DNA of 64,000 nucleotides from Clostridia bacterium (GTDB lineage Bacteria > Bacillota > Clostridia > Monoglobales > Monoglobaceae): the NCBI GenBank assembly GCA_017546165.1, contig JAFYXL010000033.1, forward strand, positions 17,431 through 81,430, read 5' to 3'. The notes below the pieces were generated by a model. It made no database searches and was not told the origin of the DNA. It was given only the letters and a program-made list of their open reading frames with translations. The position numbers and the translations under genes are program-made. The first letter of the stretch is position 1. The number at the start of each line of letters is the position of its first letter. Positions 27,031 through 35,860 of this stretch are shown here, in pieces.

Positions 27031-27717
27031 ATGCTTGGCACGGTTGTGAACTGCCTTGCTGTGGTTGTGGGCAGCACTCTGGGAATTATCTTAAAAAAAG
27101 GTTTACCTGAACGGATAAGCGCCGCTATTATGCAGGGGCTTGCACTTTGTGTCATGTATATTGGCATAAGTGGCGCCCTTGAAGGCAAAAATGTGCTGGT
27201 AGCAATATTGTCTATCGCCATTGGCGTATCAATTGGTGAAGCAATTGACCTTGATAAGCGCCTGGAGAATTTGGGGAAAAGGCTTGAGTCGGCTGTCAGC
27301 AAAAACAGCGACGGAATGATTGCAAAGGGTTTTGTTGCGGCAAGTCTTTTGTTCTGTGTGGGAGCGATGACTATTGTTGGGTCGCTTCAAAGTGGTTTGA
27401 CAGGCAACCACGAAACCATTTTTGCAAAATCCCTTATTGATGGAATTGCCGCAATAGTTCTTGCATCAACTATGGGAATAGGTGTTATGTTTTCGGCAGT
27501 ATTTATTCTTGTTTATCAGGGCGCAATTACACTGTGTGCAGGGTTTTTGGCACCATTACTTACAGAAACAATTATTGCGGAAATGACCTGCGTGGGTTCA
27601 CTCCTCATTATTGGTCTTTCCTTTAATATGTTAAAAATCACCAGTATTAAGGTTATGAACTTCGTTCCGGCAGTTCTTATGCCTATAGTAATATATTGGA
27701 TAATGAATGTATCCTAG
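27031..27717 (+). CDS. DUF554 family membrane protein
   Basis: A 228-residue protein with about six to seven hydrophobic helices. DUF554 signatures: G-T-V-V-N-C-L-A-V-V-V-G-S at the N terminus, G-x-x-I-G-E-A-I-D near 68 and S-L-L-I-I-G-L-S-F-N-M-L near the end. Transport function is presumed but not assigned. It begins behind an AAAGAGG site and ends directly at a cluster of hairpins. Confidence 0.88.
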   Translation: MLGTVVNCLAVVVGSTLGIILKKGLPERISAAIMQGLALCVMYIGISGALEGKNVLVAILSIAIGVSIGEAIDLDKRLENLGKRLESAVSKNSDGMIAKGFVAASLLFCVGAMTIVGSLQSGLTGNHETIFAKSLIDGIAAIVLASTMGIGVMFSAVFILVYQGAITLCAGFLAPLLTETIIAEMTCVGSLLIIGLSFNMLKITSIKVMNFVPAVLMPIVIYWIMNVS

Positions 27718-27886
27718 AGAAAAACACAATCAGTGTTTTTCTCTGTCAAAACAAGGCTTGACAGAGAAATTGTGAAACAATTTCTCGATACTTCATTTGA
27801 ACTAGGTTCTCAAAAAGTATTTTTACAAAATACTTTTTATAGCTGCAATTAAGCAGCTACGAAACATTGATATAATCAATGTTTCG
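27716..27886. repeat. Cluster of six consecutive hairpins
   Basis: Six inverted repeats packed into 171 bases between DUF554 and dut: A 27716-27744 (12-bp stem, 5-base loop), B 27741-27766 (9 bp), C 27764-27786 (10 bp), D 27812-27838 (12 bp), E 27840-27859 (7 bp), F 27860-27886 (12 bp). All stems are perfect. A/B and B/C share bases, so those pairs are mutually exclusive. No ORF is seen. It may be a structured RNA, a terminator array or a dispersed repeat. Confidence 0.75.
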
Positions 27887-27944
27887 ACAAAGAATCGTCG
27901 TTATAATTGGTGTTTTTGAAAAAATTTGATGGAGGATAGAGAAA

Positions 27945-28448
27945 ATGAAAAGAATAGCAAAGTTTGAAAAGGTAAGCCTTGAACAGTTTGTTTTGGGCTG
28001 GGCGGATATCGGCGGCGGTACGGGAATGTATGACTTATACAAGGAAATAAAATTGCCAAAACGTGCCACAAAAGGTTCGGCGGGCTATGATTTTTATGCG
28101 GTAAAGGACATAACTTTATCTCCCGGTGAAACTATAAAGATACCAACAGGGATACGTGCGAAGATTGAAGATGGTTGGGTGCTTAAAATCTATCCCAGGA
28201 GCGGTCTTGGATTTAAATACAGGCTTCAGCTTGACAATACTGTTGGCATAATCGACAGCGATTACTATTACTCAAGCAACGAGGGACATATTATGATAAA
28301 AATGACAAACAATTCTCTTGAAGGCAAGTCGGTATTTATTGGGAAAGGCACTGCTTTCGCTCAAGGTATATTCTTAGAGTATGGTATAACCGTTGATGAT
28401 GATGCAGACGGCATCCGTGACGGAGGTTTTGGAAGTACCACAAAGTAA
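27945..28448 (+). CDS. dut: dUTP diphosphatase-like protein
   Basis: A 167-residue trimeric-type dUTPase that hydrolyses dUTP to dUMP, keeping uracil out of DNA. The conserved motifs are in order: A-G-Y-D-F near 47, P-R-S-G-L-G near 83, G-I-I-D-S-D-Y-Y near 100, and the C-terminal D-G-G-F-G-S-T motif. An extra ~25 residues precede the first motif (F-E-K-V-S-L-E-Q-F), as in some Firmicutes dUTPase-like proteins. A strong GGAGGATAG ribosome site precedes the ATG. The upstream region is the hairpin cluster. Confidence 0.9.
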   Translation: MKRIAKFEKVSLEQFVLGWADIGGGTGMYDLYKEIKLPKRATKGSAGYDFYAVKDITLSPGETIKIPTGIRAKIEDGWVLKIYPRSGLGFKYRLQLDNTVGIIDSDYYYSSNEGHIMIKMTNNSLEGKSVFIGKGTAFAQGIFLEYGITVDDDADGIRDGGFGSTTK

Positions 28449-28481
28449 TTTTTGCGGCAGTAGATATAAATTTAAATAAAA

Positions 28482-28515
28482 AAAAGACCTGTGCAATTTT
28501 TTGCACAGGTCTTTT
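28482..28515 (-). terminator. Terminator of the transketolase unit
   Basis: A perfect 15-bp stem (28482-28496 with 28501-28515, 4-base loop). On the minus strand it ends in a run of eight or more T (TTTTTTTT then ATTTAAATTT). It is convergent with dut and may act for both. Confidence 0.9.
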
Positions 28516-28523
28516 GGATATTA

Positions 28524-29471
28524 TTAGTTCTTTTTAGCAATAGCTTCTTTAACTTTTTCTGCGATAGTCTTTGCGTCAAGACCATATATCTCAAAGAGTT
28601 TTGCAGGGGCGCCTGAACGGCCGAACTCGTCGCGTGTACCTACTCTGAGCATAGGAACAGGACATTCTTCGCAAAGAACTTCCGCTACGGCAGAACCAAG
28701 ACCGCCGATGATGTTATGCTCTTCAGCGGTTACAATTGCGCCGGTTTCCTTTGCGGCTTTAACAATGATTTCGCGGTCGATTGGCTTGATAGTATGTATA
28801 TTGATAATTCTTGCTGAAATTCCCTGTTCTTCAAGAATTGTCTTTGCCTCCAATGCGTGGGCAACCATAAGACCTGTTGCGATAATTGTAACGTCTTTTC
28901 CCTCAGAAAGCTGTACACCTTTGCCGATTTCAAATTTATAATCTTCGCCAAAGATTGTAGGAACAGCAAGTCTTCCAAAACGAAGATATACAGGACCTGT
29001 ATAATCAATTGCAGCCTTTACTGCAAGGCGTGCTTCGGCTGCGTCAGCAGGGTTTAAAATAACCATATTGGGGATTGTACGCATCAAACCTATATCCTCA
29101 AGGCACTGATGCGTTGCGCCGTCTTCACCAACAGAAATACCTGCGTGTGTTGCACCAATCTTTACGTTGAGCTTTGGATAACCGATGGAATTGCGGATTT
29201 GTTCAAATGAACGGCCTGCCGCAAACATAGCAAAGGAGCTTGCAAATACTATCTTGCCGCAAGTTGACATACCTGCTGCAACAGACATCATATTACCCTC
29301 AGCAATACCGCAGTTGAAAAATCTTTCCGGGTGTTCCTTCTTAAAGGTTCCGGTTTTTGTAGCAGGAGAAAGGTCAGCGTCAAAAACTACAACTCTTTCA
29401 TCACAACCAAATTCTGCAAGGGCTGCACCGTAAGCCTCACGGGTAGCCTTTTTTTCACCGATCATATACAT
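28524..29471 (-). CDS. Transketolase, C-terminal subunit
   Basis: The second half of a split transketolase (315 residues): pyrimidine-binding domain (R-E-A-Y-G-A-A-L-A-E-F, with F-N-C-G-I-A-E-G-N-M) and C-terminal domain (D-V-T-I-I-A-T-G-L-M-V near 193). Transketolase moves two-carbon units between sugar phosphates with thiamine diphosphate. The start is taken as the ATG at 29471 behind GGAGG; it overlaps the stop of the N-terminal subunit gene by one base (TAATG), so the two are translationally coupled. Split transketolases are frequent in anaerobes. Confidence 0.93.
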   Translation of the reverse strand: MYMIGEKKATREAYGAALAEFGCDERVVVFDADLSPATKTGTFKKEHPERFFNCGIAEGNMMSVAAGMSTCGKIVFASSFAMFAAGRSFEQIRNSIGYPKLNVKIGATHAGISVGEDGATHQCLEDIGLMRTIPNMVILNPADAAEARLAVKAAIDYTGPVYLRFGRLAVPTIFGEDYKFEIGKGVQLSEGKDVTIIATGLMVAHALEAKTILEEQGISARIINIHTIKPIDREIIVKAAKETGAIVTAEEHNIIGGLGSAVAEVLCEECPVPMLRVGTRDEFGRSGAPAKLFEIYGLDAKTIAEKVKEAIAKKN

Positions 29472-30319
29472 TAGCACGCACCTCCCAAAAGTTTGATTTC
29501 CTCATCAATTTCGGCAATAGCCTGAGCGTACTGCTCATCATTTGGAGCACTTCCGTGCCAGCTTGCCTGATTTTCCATAAATGAAACGCCCTTACCTTTA
29601 ACTGTATTTGCAATGATGATAGTTGGCATTCCCTTTGTAGCCTTGGCCTTAGCTAAAGCTGCTTCGATTTCTTCGAAATTGTGTCCGTCAATGGTTATTA
29701 CATTCCACTGGAATGCCTCGAATTTCTTGTCAAATGGTGTAGGATTCATAACTTCTGTTATGTCACCGTCTATCTGAAGGCCGTTAAAGTCGAGGAATAC
29801 GCACAGGTTGTCAAGATTGTAATGAGCGGCAAGCATTGCTGCCTCCCAAACCTGACCTTCTTCACATTCGCCATCACCAAGAATTGCATATACACGGTAG
29901 TCCTTGTTGTCGATTTTGCCGGCGAGAGCCATACCGCAAGCCGCACTGATGCCCTGACCCAAAGAACCTGTTGACATATCAACGCCGTTTGTACCCTTCA
30001 TATCAGGATGTCCCTGAAGATAGCTGTCTGCCTTACGCAAGGTTTTGATATCTTCCTTTGGTATGTAACCGCATTCTGCCAAAACTGCATAGAGTAAAGG
30101 CGCCGCGTGACCTTTTGAGAGGACAAATCTGTCACGGTCAGGGTCCTTTGGATTTTTGGGGTCAACATTCATTTCTGCCTTGTAGAGGTAAGTGAGAATG
30201 TCTGTGGCAGATAATGAACCGCCCGGGTGACCTGACTTTGCACTGTGAACTGCTTCAAGTGCCATTTTGCGCACATTTGCAGCAGAAAGCTTCAGTGAAG
30301 TTAAAGTTTCTGTGTTCAT
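29471..30319 (-). CDS. Transketolase, N-terminal subunit
   Basis: The first half of a split transketolase (282 residues). The thiamine-diphosphate motif begins G-D-G-E-C-E-E-G near residue 152 and ends in N-G-L-Q; S-G-H-P-G-G-S-L-S near 31 is typical of the family. The ATG at 30319 sits behind CGGAGG; an in-frame start at 30361 has none. It works with the C-terminal subunit encoded just downstream. Confidence 0.93.
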   Translation of the reverse strand: MNTETLTSLKLSAANVRKMALEAVHSAKSGHPGGSLSATDILTYLYKAEMNVDPKNPKDPDRDRFVLSKGHAAPLLYAVLAECGYIPKEDIKTLRKADSYLQGHPDMKGTNGVDMSTGSLGQGISAACGMALAGKIDNKDYRVYAILGDGECEEGQVWEAAMLAAHYNLDNLCVFLDFNGLQIDGDITEVMNPTPFDKKFEAFQWNVITIDGHNFEEIEAALAKAKATKGMPTIIIANTVKGKGVSFMENQASWHGSAPNDEQYAQAIAEIDEEIKLLGGAC

Positions 30320-30363
30320 AAGATAGAACCTCCGTTTTATATAATAATTTATTTTTAACAAAA

Positions 30364-31200
30364 TTAGTGATTGTCAAAACCATTACCCAAAACCTGACGG
30401 GCATCAGTAAATATGACAAATGCGTTTTCGTCCACTTCCTTGATGATGTTTTTAAGTGAAGATATCTGGTGCTTTCTGACTACACACAAAAGGATTCCCT
30501 TTTTTGAGTTGGTGTAAAATGATGAACCGTGAAGCAGGGTTGTCCCTCGGCCAAGCTGTTTTGAAATGCAATCTGAAATTGTCTCCTGAAGATCAGAGAT
30601 TATATAAACCGCTTTTGCCGCATCCCCGCCTTCTACTATTATATCAATTATAAAAGTGCTGATATAGATTGCAATTGCAGAGTACAGGATAACTTCCCAT
30701 TTGCCAAAGATTATACCTGCCAGGGTAATAATAAAGGCGTCAATAATAAGAACAAACCGACCCACAGAAATGGCAGGGAACTTCTTTTTCAGTATTTGAG
30801 CTGCGATATCGGTGCCACCGGTGGTGCAACCTGAAGAAAACACCAATCCAACGCCGATGCCCAAAAGCAGTCCGCCGTAAATTGCTGAAAGCAGAACATC
30901 CTCTGTTATACGGGGAATCCCTGCCAACAAATCGGTAAATAAGGAAAGCAAAAACATTCCAAGCAATGAATACAGCAGAAACTTGTGACTAAAGTGTCTA
31001 AGGCCCCAGATAAATATGGGTATATTAAGAACAAGTATCAAAAAGCCCAAAGGGATGTCCGCCAGATGATTTATCACTATTGCAAGTCCGCTGATACCGC
31101 CGGGGGCAATGTCCGCCGGGGCGAGGAACGCATCAAGAGCTATTGCTACCACAATTGTACCAAGCAGAACTGTAAGAAAGTTTTTGATTTTTGCACGCAT
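30364..31200 (-). CDS. YitT family membrane protein
   Basis: A 278-residue protein with five or six N-terminal hydrophobic helices (P-G-G-I-S-G-L-A near 32; G-C-T-T-G-G-T-D near 124) and a C-terminal cytoplasmic DUF2179 domain (about 200-275), the YitT architecture. Function unknown; family members are common in Firmicutes. The ATG follows GGAGAA. Confidence 0.9.
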   Translation of the reverse strand: MRAKIKNFLTVLLGTIVVAIALDAFLAPADIAPGGISGLAIVINHLADIPLGFLILVLNIPIFIWGLRHFSHKFLLYSLLGMFLLSLFTDLLAGIPRITEDVLLSAIYGGLLLGIGVGLVFSSGCTTGGTDIAAQILKKKFPAISVGRFVLIIDAFIITLAGIIFGKWEVILYSAIAIYISTFIIDIIVEGGDAAKAVYIISDLQETISDCISKQLGRGTTLLHGSSFYTNSKKGILLCVVRKHQISSLKNIIKEVDENAFVIFTDARQVLGNGFDNH

Positions 31201-31251
31201 TTTTACATTCTCCTAAAAAGTTAGTATGATATGTAAAAATGCTATGAAGAT

Positions 31252-31656
31252 TTAATCAATCAGATTGCGAAGAATTTCTAAAATTCTTTCACTGTTATTG
31301 GTTAAGTAAAGGTAGCCAATCAGTGCCTCCATACCTGTGGCGGATTTGTAATCCACCATACTGGCATTTTTGGGAGGACGGGAATTTGTGTTGCGGCCAC
31401 GCTTGTAAACAGCCATTTCTTCCTCCGAAAGGCTGCCTTTAACTTTTTGAAAAAGGTCGGATTGTGCCTTTGCGTTGACCATTTTTATTGCGGACTTGTG
31501 GAGCTTTTGGACAGGGAAGTTTGCATCCCTTAAAAGATATGTCCTGACAAAAAGCTCATACACAGCATCGCCAACATATGCAAGGGTCAATGCTGAATAT
31601 TGGGAGGGAGGGACCTTGTCTCCCAGATTAAAGTGTTTCGTAAATGTATCAAGCAT
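31252..31656 (-). CDS. mrnC: Mini-ribonuclease 3
   Basis: A 134-residue RNase III-like catalytic domain lacking the double-stranded RNA-binding domain, which matures 23S rRNA in Firmicutes. Motifs: L-A-Y-V-G-D-A-V-Y-E-L near residues 26-36, R-G-R-N near 90, and A-T-G-M-E-A-L-I-G-Y-L-Y near 108. It follows cysS by 17 bases, the same order as Bacillus (cysE-cysS-mrnC). Confidence 0.93.
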   Translation of the reverse strand: MLDTFTKHFNLGDKVPPSQYSALTLAYVGDAVYELFVRTYLLRDANFPVQKLHKSAIKMVNAKAQSDLFQKVKGSLSEEEMAVYKRGRNTNSRPPKNASMVDYKSATGMEALIGYLYLTNNSERILEILRNLID

Positions 31657-31673
31657 ATATCCTTATACCCCGA

Positions 31674-33077
31674 TTAAGCTTTTGTTATCTGCTGACCCTG
31701 AGGTGTGTCTTTTACTATTATCCCCATTTCACGCAAACGATCACGGATTTCATCAGATTTTGCCCAATTCTTGTCGGCGCGAGCCTGAGCTCTTTCCTCA
31801 ATGAGACTTTTTACCTCATCTGACAGAGCCTCGTCTTTCTCGGCAAGGAGACCTAAAACACCGCCAAGCTCCCGAATCAGCCCGGAAGTATATGAGATAA
31901 TTTCCCTTGAGAAGTTGCCGCCTCCGGTAATGTGCTTGTTTGCCTCGGATACAATTTCAAAGATAACGGAAATTGCGTCCGCTGTGTTAAGGTCATCGTC
32001 CATAGCGGCAATATATTTTTCTCTGAGCTTGTTAATAGATTCCTTATATGCTTTTTCAGTGTCATTAAGTTCTGCACGTGAGTCTGCATTTTCTGCGGCA
32101 AACTTCATATCATCCAGGCAGTTGTAAATTCTCTCAAGGCTTGACTTTGCAGATTCCATCAGGGATTTGCTGAAGTTGATTGGACTTCTGTAATGTGCTG
32201 ACAGCATAAAGAAACGAATAACTTCGTAGTCGAATTCTTCGGAAATTTCACGTACAGTAAAGAAGTTGCCCAAAGACTTTGACATTTTGCGGTTGTCAAT
32301 ATTGATGTAACCATTGTGCATCCAGTAGTTTGAGAATGTAACATCGTGAGCACACTCGCTCTGAGCAATTTCGTTTTCGTGGTGGGGGAAGATAAGGTCC
32401 TGACCGCCACTGTGTATGTCGATTGTTTTAGCCAAAAACTTGTTCGCCATAGCACTACATTCAATATGCCAGCCGGGACGGCCCAAACCCCAAGGACTTT
32501 TCCAAGCGGGTTCACCTGGCTTTTGTGCTTTCCAAAGAGCAAAGTCCATTGGGTCGTTTTTATCTTCGTTTATATTAATTCTTGCACCACTTTCAAGGTC
32601 TTCAAGGGGCTGATGTGAAAGTTTGCCGTATTCTTTAAACTTTTTAGCAGCAAAGTAAACATCGCCGTTTACGTTATAGGCATAACCTTTTTCTTCAAGG
32701 GTTTTTACAATTTCAATGATAGCATCTATATTGTCTGTAGCACGCGGATGCCAGGTGGCACGCTTAATACCCAGGCCGTCTGCGTCCTTAAAGTATTCCT
32801 CGATGTATTGGTCAGCCAGCTCCTTGACGGTGATGCCCATTTCGTTGGCTTTGTTAATCATTTTATCATCAATGTCAGTAAAGTTCTGAACAAAGTAAAC
32901 GGTGTAACCGCTGTATTCAAGATAACGGCGCAAAGTGTCAAAAATAATAAATGGTCTTGCGTTACCTATATGAAAGTAGTTGTAAACGGTGGGGCCGCAG
33001 GAGTACATACGGACAACACCTTTCTCAACAGGGATAAACTCTTCCTTTTTACGGTTAAGGGTATTAAAAATTTTCAT
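31674..33077 (-). CDS. cysS: Cysteinyl-tRNA synthetase
   Basis: A 467-residue class I synthetase charging tRNA-Cys. HIGH motif variant H-I-G-N is at 36-39 and K-M-S-K-S near 264. Zinc ligands include C-G-P-T near 27 and H-I-E-C-S near 206-209. C-terminal helical domain ends with [10 protein letters not shown]. It lies between cysE and mrnC with short gaps, so a single transcript is likely. Confidence 0.97.
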   Translation of the reverse strand: MKIFNTLNRKKEEFIPVEKGVVRMYSCGPTVYNYFHIGNARPFIIFDTLRRYLEYSGYTVYFVQNFTDIDDKMINKANEMGITVKELADQYIEEYFKDADGLGIKRATWHPRATDNIDAIIEIVKTLEEKGYAYNVNGDVYFAAKKFKEYGKLSHQPLEDLESGARININEDKNDPMDFALWKAQKPGEPAWKSPWGLGRPGWHIECSAMANKFLAKTIDIHSGGQDLIFPHHENEIAQSECAHDVTFSNYWMHNGYINIDNRKMSKSLGNFFTVREISEEFDYEVIRFFMLSAHYRSPINFSKSLMESAKSSLERIYNCLDDMKFAAENADSRAELNDTEKAYKESINKLREKYIAAMDDDLNTADAISVIFEIVSEANKHITGGGNFSREIISYTSGLIRELGGVLGLLAEKDEALSDEVKSLIEERAQARADKNWAKSDEIRDRLREMGIIVKDTPQGQQITKA

Positions 33078-33101
33078 AATATGATAGTTCCTTTCTCGGA
33101 A

Positions 33102-33761
33102 TTATTGGTTAAGGTTTTCGGATTTTTCTAGTTGTTTTTTTAGTTGTTCAAGTTCAACACGCAATTTGCAAAGTTCCATTGACACAGGATCGGGAATGTG
33201 TATCTGGTCAAGGTCAATTTTTGCAGGTGCGATTTTTACATTATCACGTTTTACTATATGCGCCGGAACACCCACGCAAGTGCTGTTGGCAGGGATTTCG
33301 TTAAGCACCACTGCGTTTGCGGCAATTTTGCTGTTGTCACCAACGGTAAAAGGCCCCAGCACTTTTGCACCGCTGCCAATTGTAACGTTGTTGCCAATTG
33401 TTGGGTGGCGCTTGCCCTTATCCTTGCCTGTACCGCCCAGGGTAACACCCTGATAGATTGTACAGTTGTCACCTATAACGGTTGTTTCGCCAATCACGAC
33501 GCCCATACCGTGGTCAATAAAAAGACCTTTGCCAATTTGAGCCGCAGGATGAATTTCGATACCTGTCTTGCGACGGGTACGCTTGGATATCCAATCGGCG
33601 ATAAAGTAAAGCTTCAAATTATATAGTTTGTGAGCGATACGGTAATTTAAAATTGCCTTGACACCGGGATACAAAAACAAAACCTGCATTCTGCTTTTTG
33701 CAGCAGGGTCACGTTCAAATACAAGATTAATTTCTTCGGTTAAGAGTTTTAAAAAAGACAT
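33102..33761 (-). CDS. cysE: Serine O-acetyltransferase
   Basis: A 219-residue enzyme making O-acetylserine, the first step of cysteine synthesis. The N-terminal helical domain (about 1-60) is followed by left-handed beta-helix hexapeptide repeats (I-G-x-x-x-x I-G-x) from about 65 to 170, with catalytic H in I-D-H-G-M-G and H-P-T-I-G. Length fits short Firmicutes CysE. The ATG at 33761 follows GAGG by 8 bases; a TTG lies two codons upstream. No T-box or other leader: the promoter is so close that the leader is only about 20 bases. Confidence 0.94.
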   Translation of the reverse strand: MSFLKLLTEEINLVFERDPAAKSRMQVLFLYPGVKAILNYRIAHKLYNLKLYFIADWISKRTRRKTGIEIHPAAQIGKGLFIDHGMGVVIGETTVIGDNCTIYQGVTLGGTGKDKGKRHPTIGNNVTIGSGAKVLGPFTVGDNSKIAANAVVLNEIPANSTCVGVPAHIVKRDNVKIAPAKIDLDQIHIPDPVSMELCKLRVELEQLKKQLEKSENLNQ

Positions 33762-33790
33762 AGACAAAACCTCGCTATTATACTCAATAT

Positions 33791-33819
33791 ATTATACACC
33801 AAACTTTGGTTATAGTAAA
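33791..33819 (-). promoter_or_regulatory. Sigma-A promoter for cysE-cysS-mrnC
   Basis: On the minus strand: TTTACT (33814-33819), 17-base spacer, perfect TATAAT (33791-33796). Confidence 0.8.
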
Positions 33820-33963
33820 GTAATTTCTTAAAAAATAATCCAAATTTATGAATTTTTAAAAGCTTGATATACTTTAGTTAACAATATATGGAAATAATTT
33901 GAAATTCGTGACGGCTAAAGCCTTCAAAATGTGACAGTCCCTTTAAAAACTTTACAAAATCTA

Positions 33964-33992
33964 TTGAAATTATCAGGCGGTTGATGTATAAT
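33964..33992 (+). promoter_or_regulatory. Sigma-A promoter for the GT2-to-alr gene series
   Basis: TTGAAA (33964-33969), 17-base spacer, perfect TATAAT (33987-33992). The leader before the chosen GT2 start is about 84 bases. Confidence 0.8.
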
Positions 33993-34082
33993 CGTAGATG
34001 TATAGGTATGTATATTATGCACCGCTCGGAATAAATATATTAAAAGGTATTCGTTGCGGTTTTGAAAAGGTGGAAAGCAAAA

Positions 34083-35315
34083 TTGTTTTTTAAATACTTA
34101 TTGAATTTACTGCAGATTATTTTGTTTTTAATAGGTTGTTATTACTTTGCTGTAGCGCTGTTTTCACTTGCAATTTCTGAAAAAAAACATCGTAGTGCAA
34201 AGGAAAATACTTTTGCGCTCATTGTTGCGGCACATAATGAAGAAAGTGTAATAGCTGAACTTGTGAGTAGCCTGAAGGCCCTTGATTACCCCGGTGATAA
34301 GTTCGAAATTTTTGTGGTGGCAGACAATTGCACCGACAAAACTGCCGAACTTGCAAAAGAACAGGGTGCCATAGTTCTGGAAAGGTTTGATACCCAAAGG
34401 CGGGGTAAGGGATATGCTATGGAGTTTGCGTTTGAGCATATTTTTTCCTTAGACCGTGAATATGAATATATTTGCATATTTGATGCAGACAACATTGTAA
34501 AAAATGACTTTTTAAGACAGATGAACAACAAAATAAATGAGGGATATCGTGCAGTTCAAGGCTATCTTGACAGCAAAAACCCCACTGACAACTGGCTGAC
34601 CTTTTCATATTCGCTTTGGTATTGGATAAACAATCGTATGTCGCAGCTTGCCCGTGAAAACCTGGACATTGGTTGCCGACTTGGTGGCACAGGCTTTGCT
34701 GTTGAGTCTGCCCTTATTAAAAAATACGGCTGGGGCGCAACCTGCCTTGCTGAAGATACTGAGTTTACATTAAAGCTGGCATTGAACGATATAAAGGTTG
34801 GCTGGGCACACGGTGCGGTAGTCTATGATGAAAAACCTACTCTTTTGGGGACATCAATTCATCAGCGAAAGAGGTGGATGCAGGGCTTATCTGAAGTTGC
34901 AACCAGGTACGTAAAGCCTCTGCTTCAAAAGGGGTTCAAGGAAAAATCTCCCGATGCATTTCATATGCTGATGAACTTTTGGGGTGATAGTCTTTACCCA
35001 ATATCGGTAGGCTTCTTTTGGGGAATTTATATATTGGCCCTGTTTTTAAGCAAGAGCTCACCTGTGTTCAGTACCTTGTGCGGTATGTGGGACGGCGCTT
35101 CAGGGATGCTTATTTTGTCGGTATTCACCTGGGGTAATCTGTTTTTGATGCTTGCCGGACTTTACAGTGACCACAAGCTTGATAAGAATATTATGAAAAA
35201 TTCGCTGGGATTTTTGGTTTATATACTATCCTGGATTCCGATTGGCATAATGGGATTTTTGAAAAAGGATGAGAAGGAGTGGTTTCACACACCCCATTCG
35301 GGAAAGAGAAACTAG
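34083..35315 (+). CDS. Membrane family 2 glycosyltransferase
   Basis: A 410-residue processive-type GT2: an N-terminal hydrophobic helix (L-L-N-L-L-Q-I-I-L-F-L-I), a cytoplasmic catalytic domain (A-L-I-V-A-A-H-N-E near 45, D-A-D-N, E-D-T-E-F, then the Q-R-K-R-W motif of cellulose/hyaluronan/PNAG-type synthases) and two to three C-terminal membrane helices. It likely makes or exports a surface polysaccharide; the sugar is unknown. The start is uncertain: a TTG at 34062 has no ribosome site, while a TTG at 34083 stands 9 bases after AGGTGG and is preferred. Confidence 0.87.
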   Translation: MFFKYLLNLLQIILFLIGCYYFAVALFSLAISEKKHRSAKENTFALIVAAHNEESVIAELVSSLKALDYPGDKFEIFVVADNCTDKTAELAKEQGAIVLERFDTQRRGKGYAMEFAFEHIFSLDREYEYICIFDADNIVKNDFLRQMNNKINEGYRAVQGYLDSKNPTDNWLTFSYSLWYWINNRMSQLARENLDIGCRLGGTGFAVESALIKKYGWGATCLAEDTEFTLKLALNDIKVGWAHGAVVYDEKPTLLGTSIHQRKRWMQGLSEVATRYVKPLLQKGFKEKSPDAFHMLMNFWGDSLYPISVGFFWGIYILALFLSKSSPVFSTLCGMWDGASGMLILSVFTWGNLFLMLAGLYSDHKLDKNIMKNSLGFLVYILSWIPIGIMGFLKKDEKEWFHTPHSGKRN

Positions 35316-35338
35316 ACCTTCTATTTGGGGGTTAAATT

Positions 35339-35860
35339 ATGGACGTGTTCATAGAGGAAATAGTGAGAAAGAAAAAGACCCAAGGGGACTTTTTGCTTGT
35401 GCTGGGGGTTTTGCTTTTAGGCTCTTTGATTTCTGCAGTTTTGCTTGCTATAGTTCTTCCTGTATTTATTAAGTATGGAACGTTTGTGCTGGCCTTGGTC
35501 ATAGCTGTGATTTATGGGGTATATTATGTAGTTACTTCGGTAAATGTGGAGTATGAGTATGCCCTGGTAAATGCGGAACTTGATGTTGACAAAATTATAA
35601 ACAAAACCAGACGCAAACGCCTTGCTACACCCAATATACGTGAAATTGAAGACTTTGGGACAAAGAAAGAGCCTGGGTTTGGCAGATACTTGAAGAATTC
35701 GTCTATCACAAAGGTTTATGCCTGCCGGGATAAAAAGGCGGAGGATATATTCTTTTTGGTTTATAACCAAGGGGATACAAAGATGATGTTGATTTTCAAT
35801 CCGAGCGCGGAGATAATAGACCAGATTGCAAAGCGCAATCCTCAAAAGAGATATATATGA
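35339..35860 (+). CDS. DUF6106-like small membrane protein
   Basis: A 173-residue protein starting M-D-V-F-I-E-E-I-V-R-K-K-K, with two hydrophobic helices at about 20-65 (L-V-L-G-V-L-L-L-G-S, then F-V-L-A-L-V-I-A-V-I-Y) and a soluble C-terminal domain rich in charged residues. From memory this matches the DUF6106 family of Clostridia. Role unknown. It ends with ATGA, overlapping the acpS-nnrD fusion by 4 bases. Confidence 0.7.
   Translation: MDVFIEEIVRKKKTQGDFLLVLGVLLLGSLISAVLLAIVLPVFIKYGTFVLALVIAVIYGVYYVVTSVNVEYEYALVNAELDVDKIINKTRRKRLATPNIREIEDFGTKKEPGFGRYLKNSSITKVYACRDKKAEDIFFLVYNQGDTKMMLIFNPSAEIIDQIAKRNPQKRYI

Larger units (their letters stand above)
33762..34082. other. Divergent intergenic region (321 bases)
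   Basis: AT-rich spacer between cysE (minus) and the GT2 gene (plus). It holds one promoter for each direction and no other feature that I can support; no T-box, riboswitch or small ORF was recognised. Confidence 0.7.

Noticed and set aside
27879..27907. Sigma-A promoter for dut using TATAAT at 27902-27907
   Set aside because: No acceptable -35 box is found at 16-18 bases; the region is occupied by hairpin F. It remains a weak possibility only.
33762..33840. T-box leader in front of cysE-cysS
   Set aside because: Such leaders are common for this operon, but the promoter lies so close to cysE that the leader is only about 20 bases, and no AGGGTGG-type T-box sequence is present on the minus strand.
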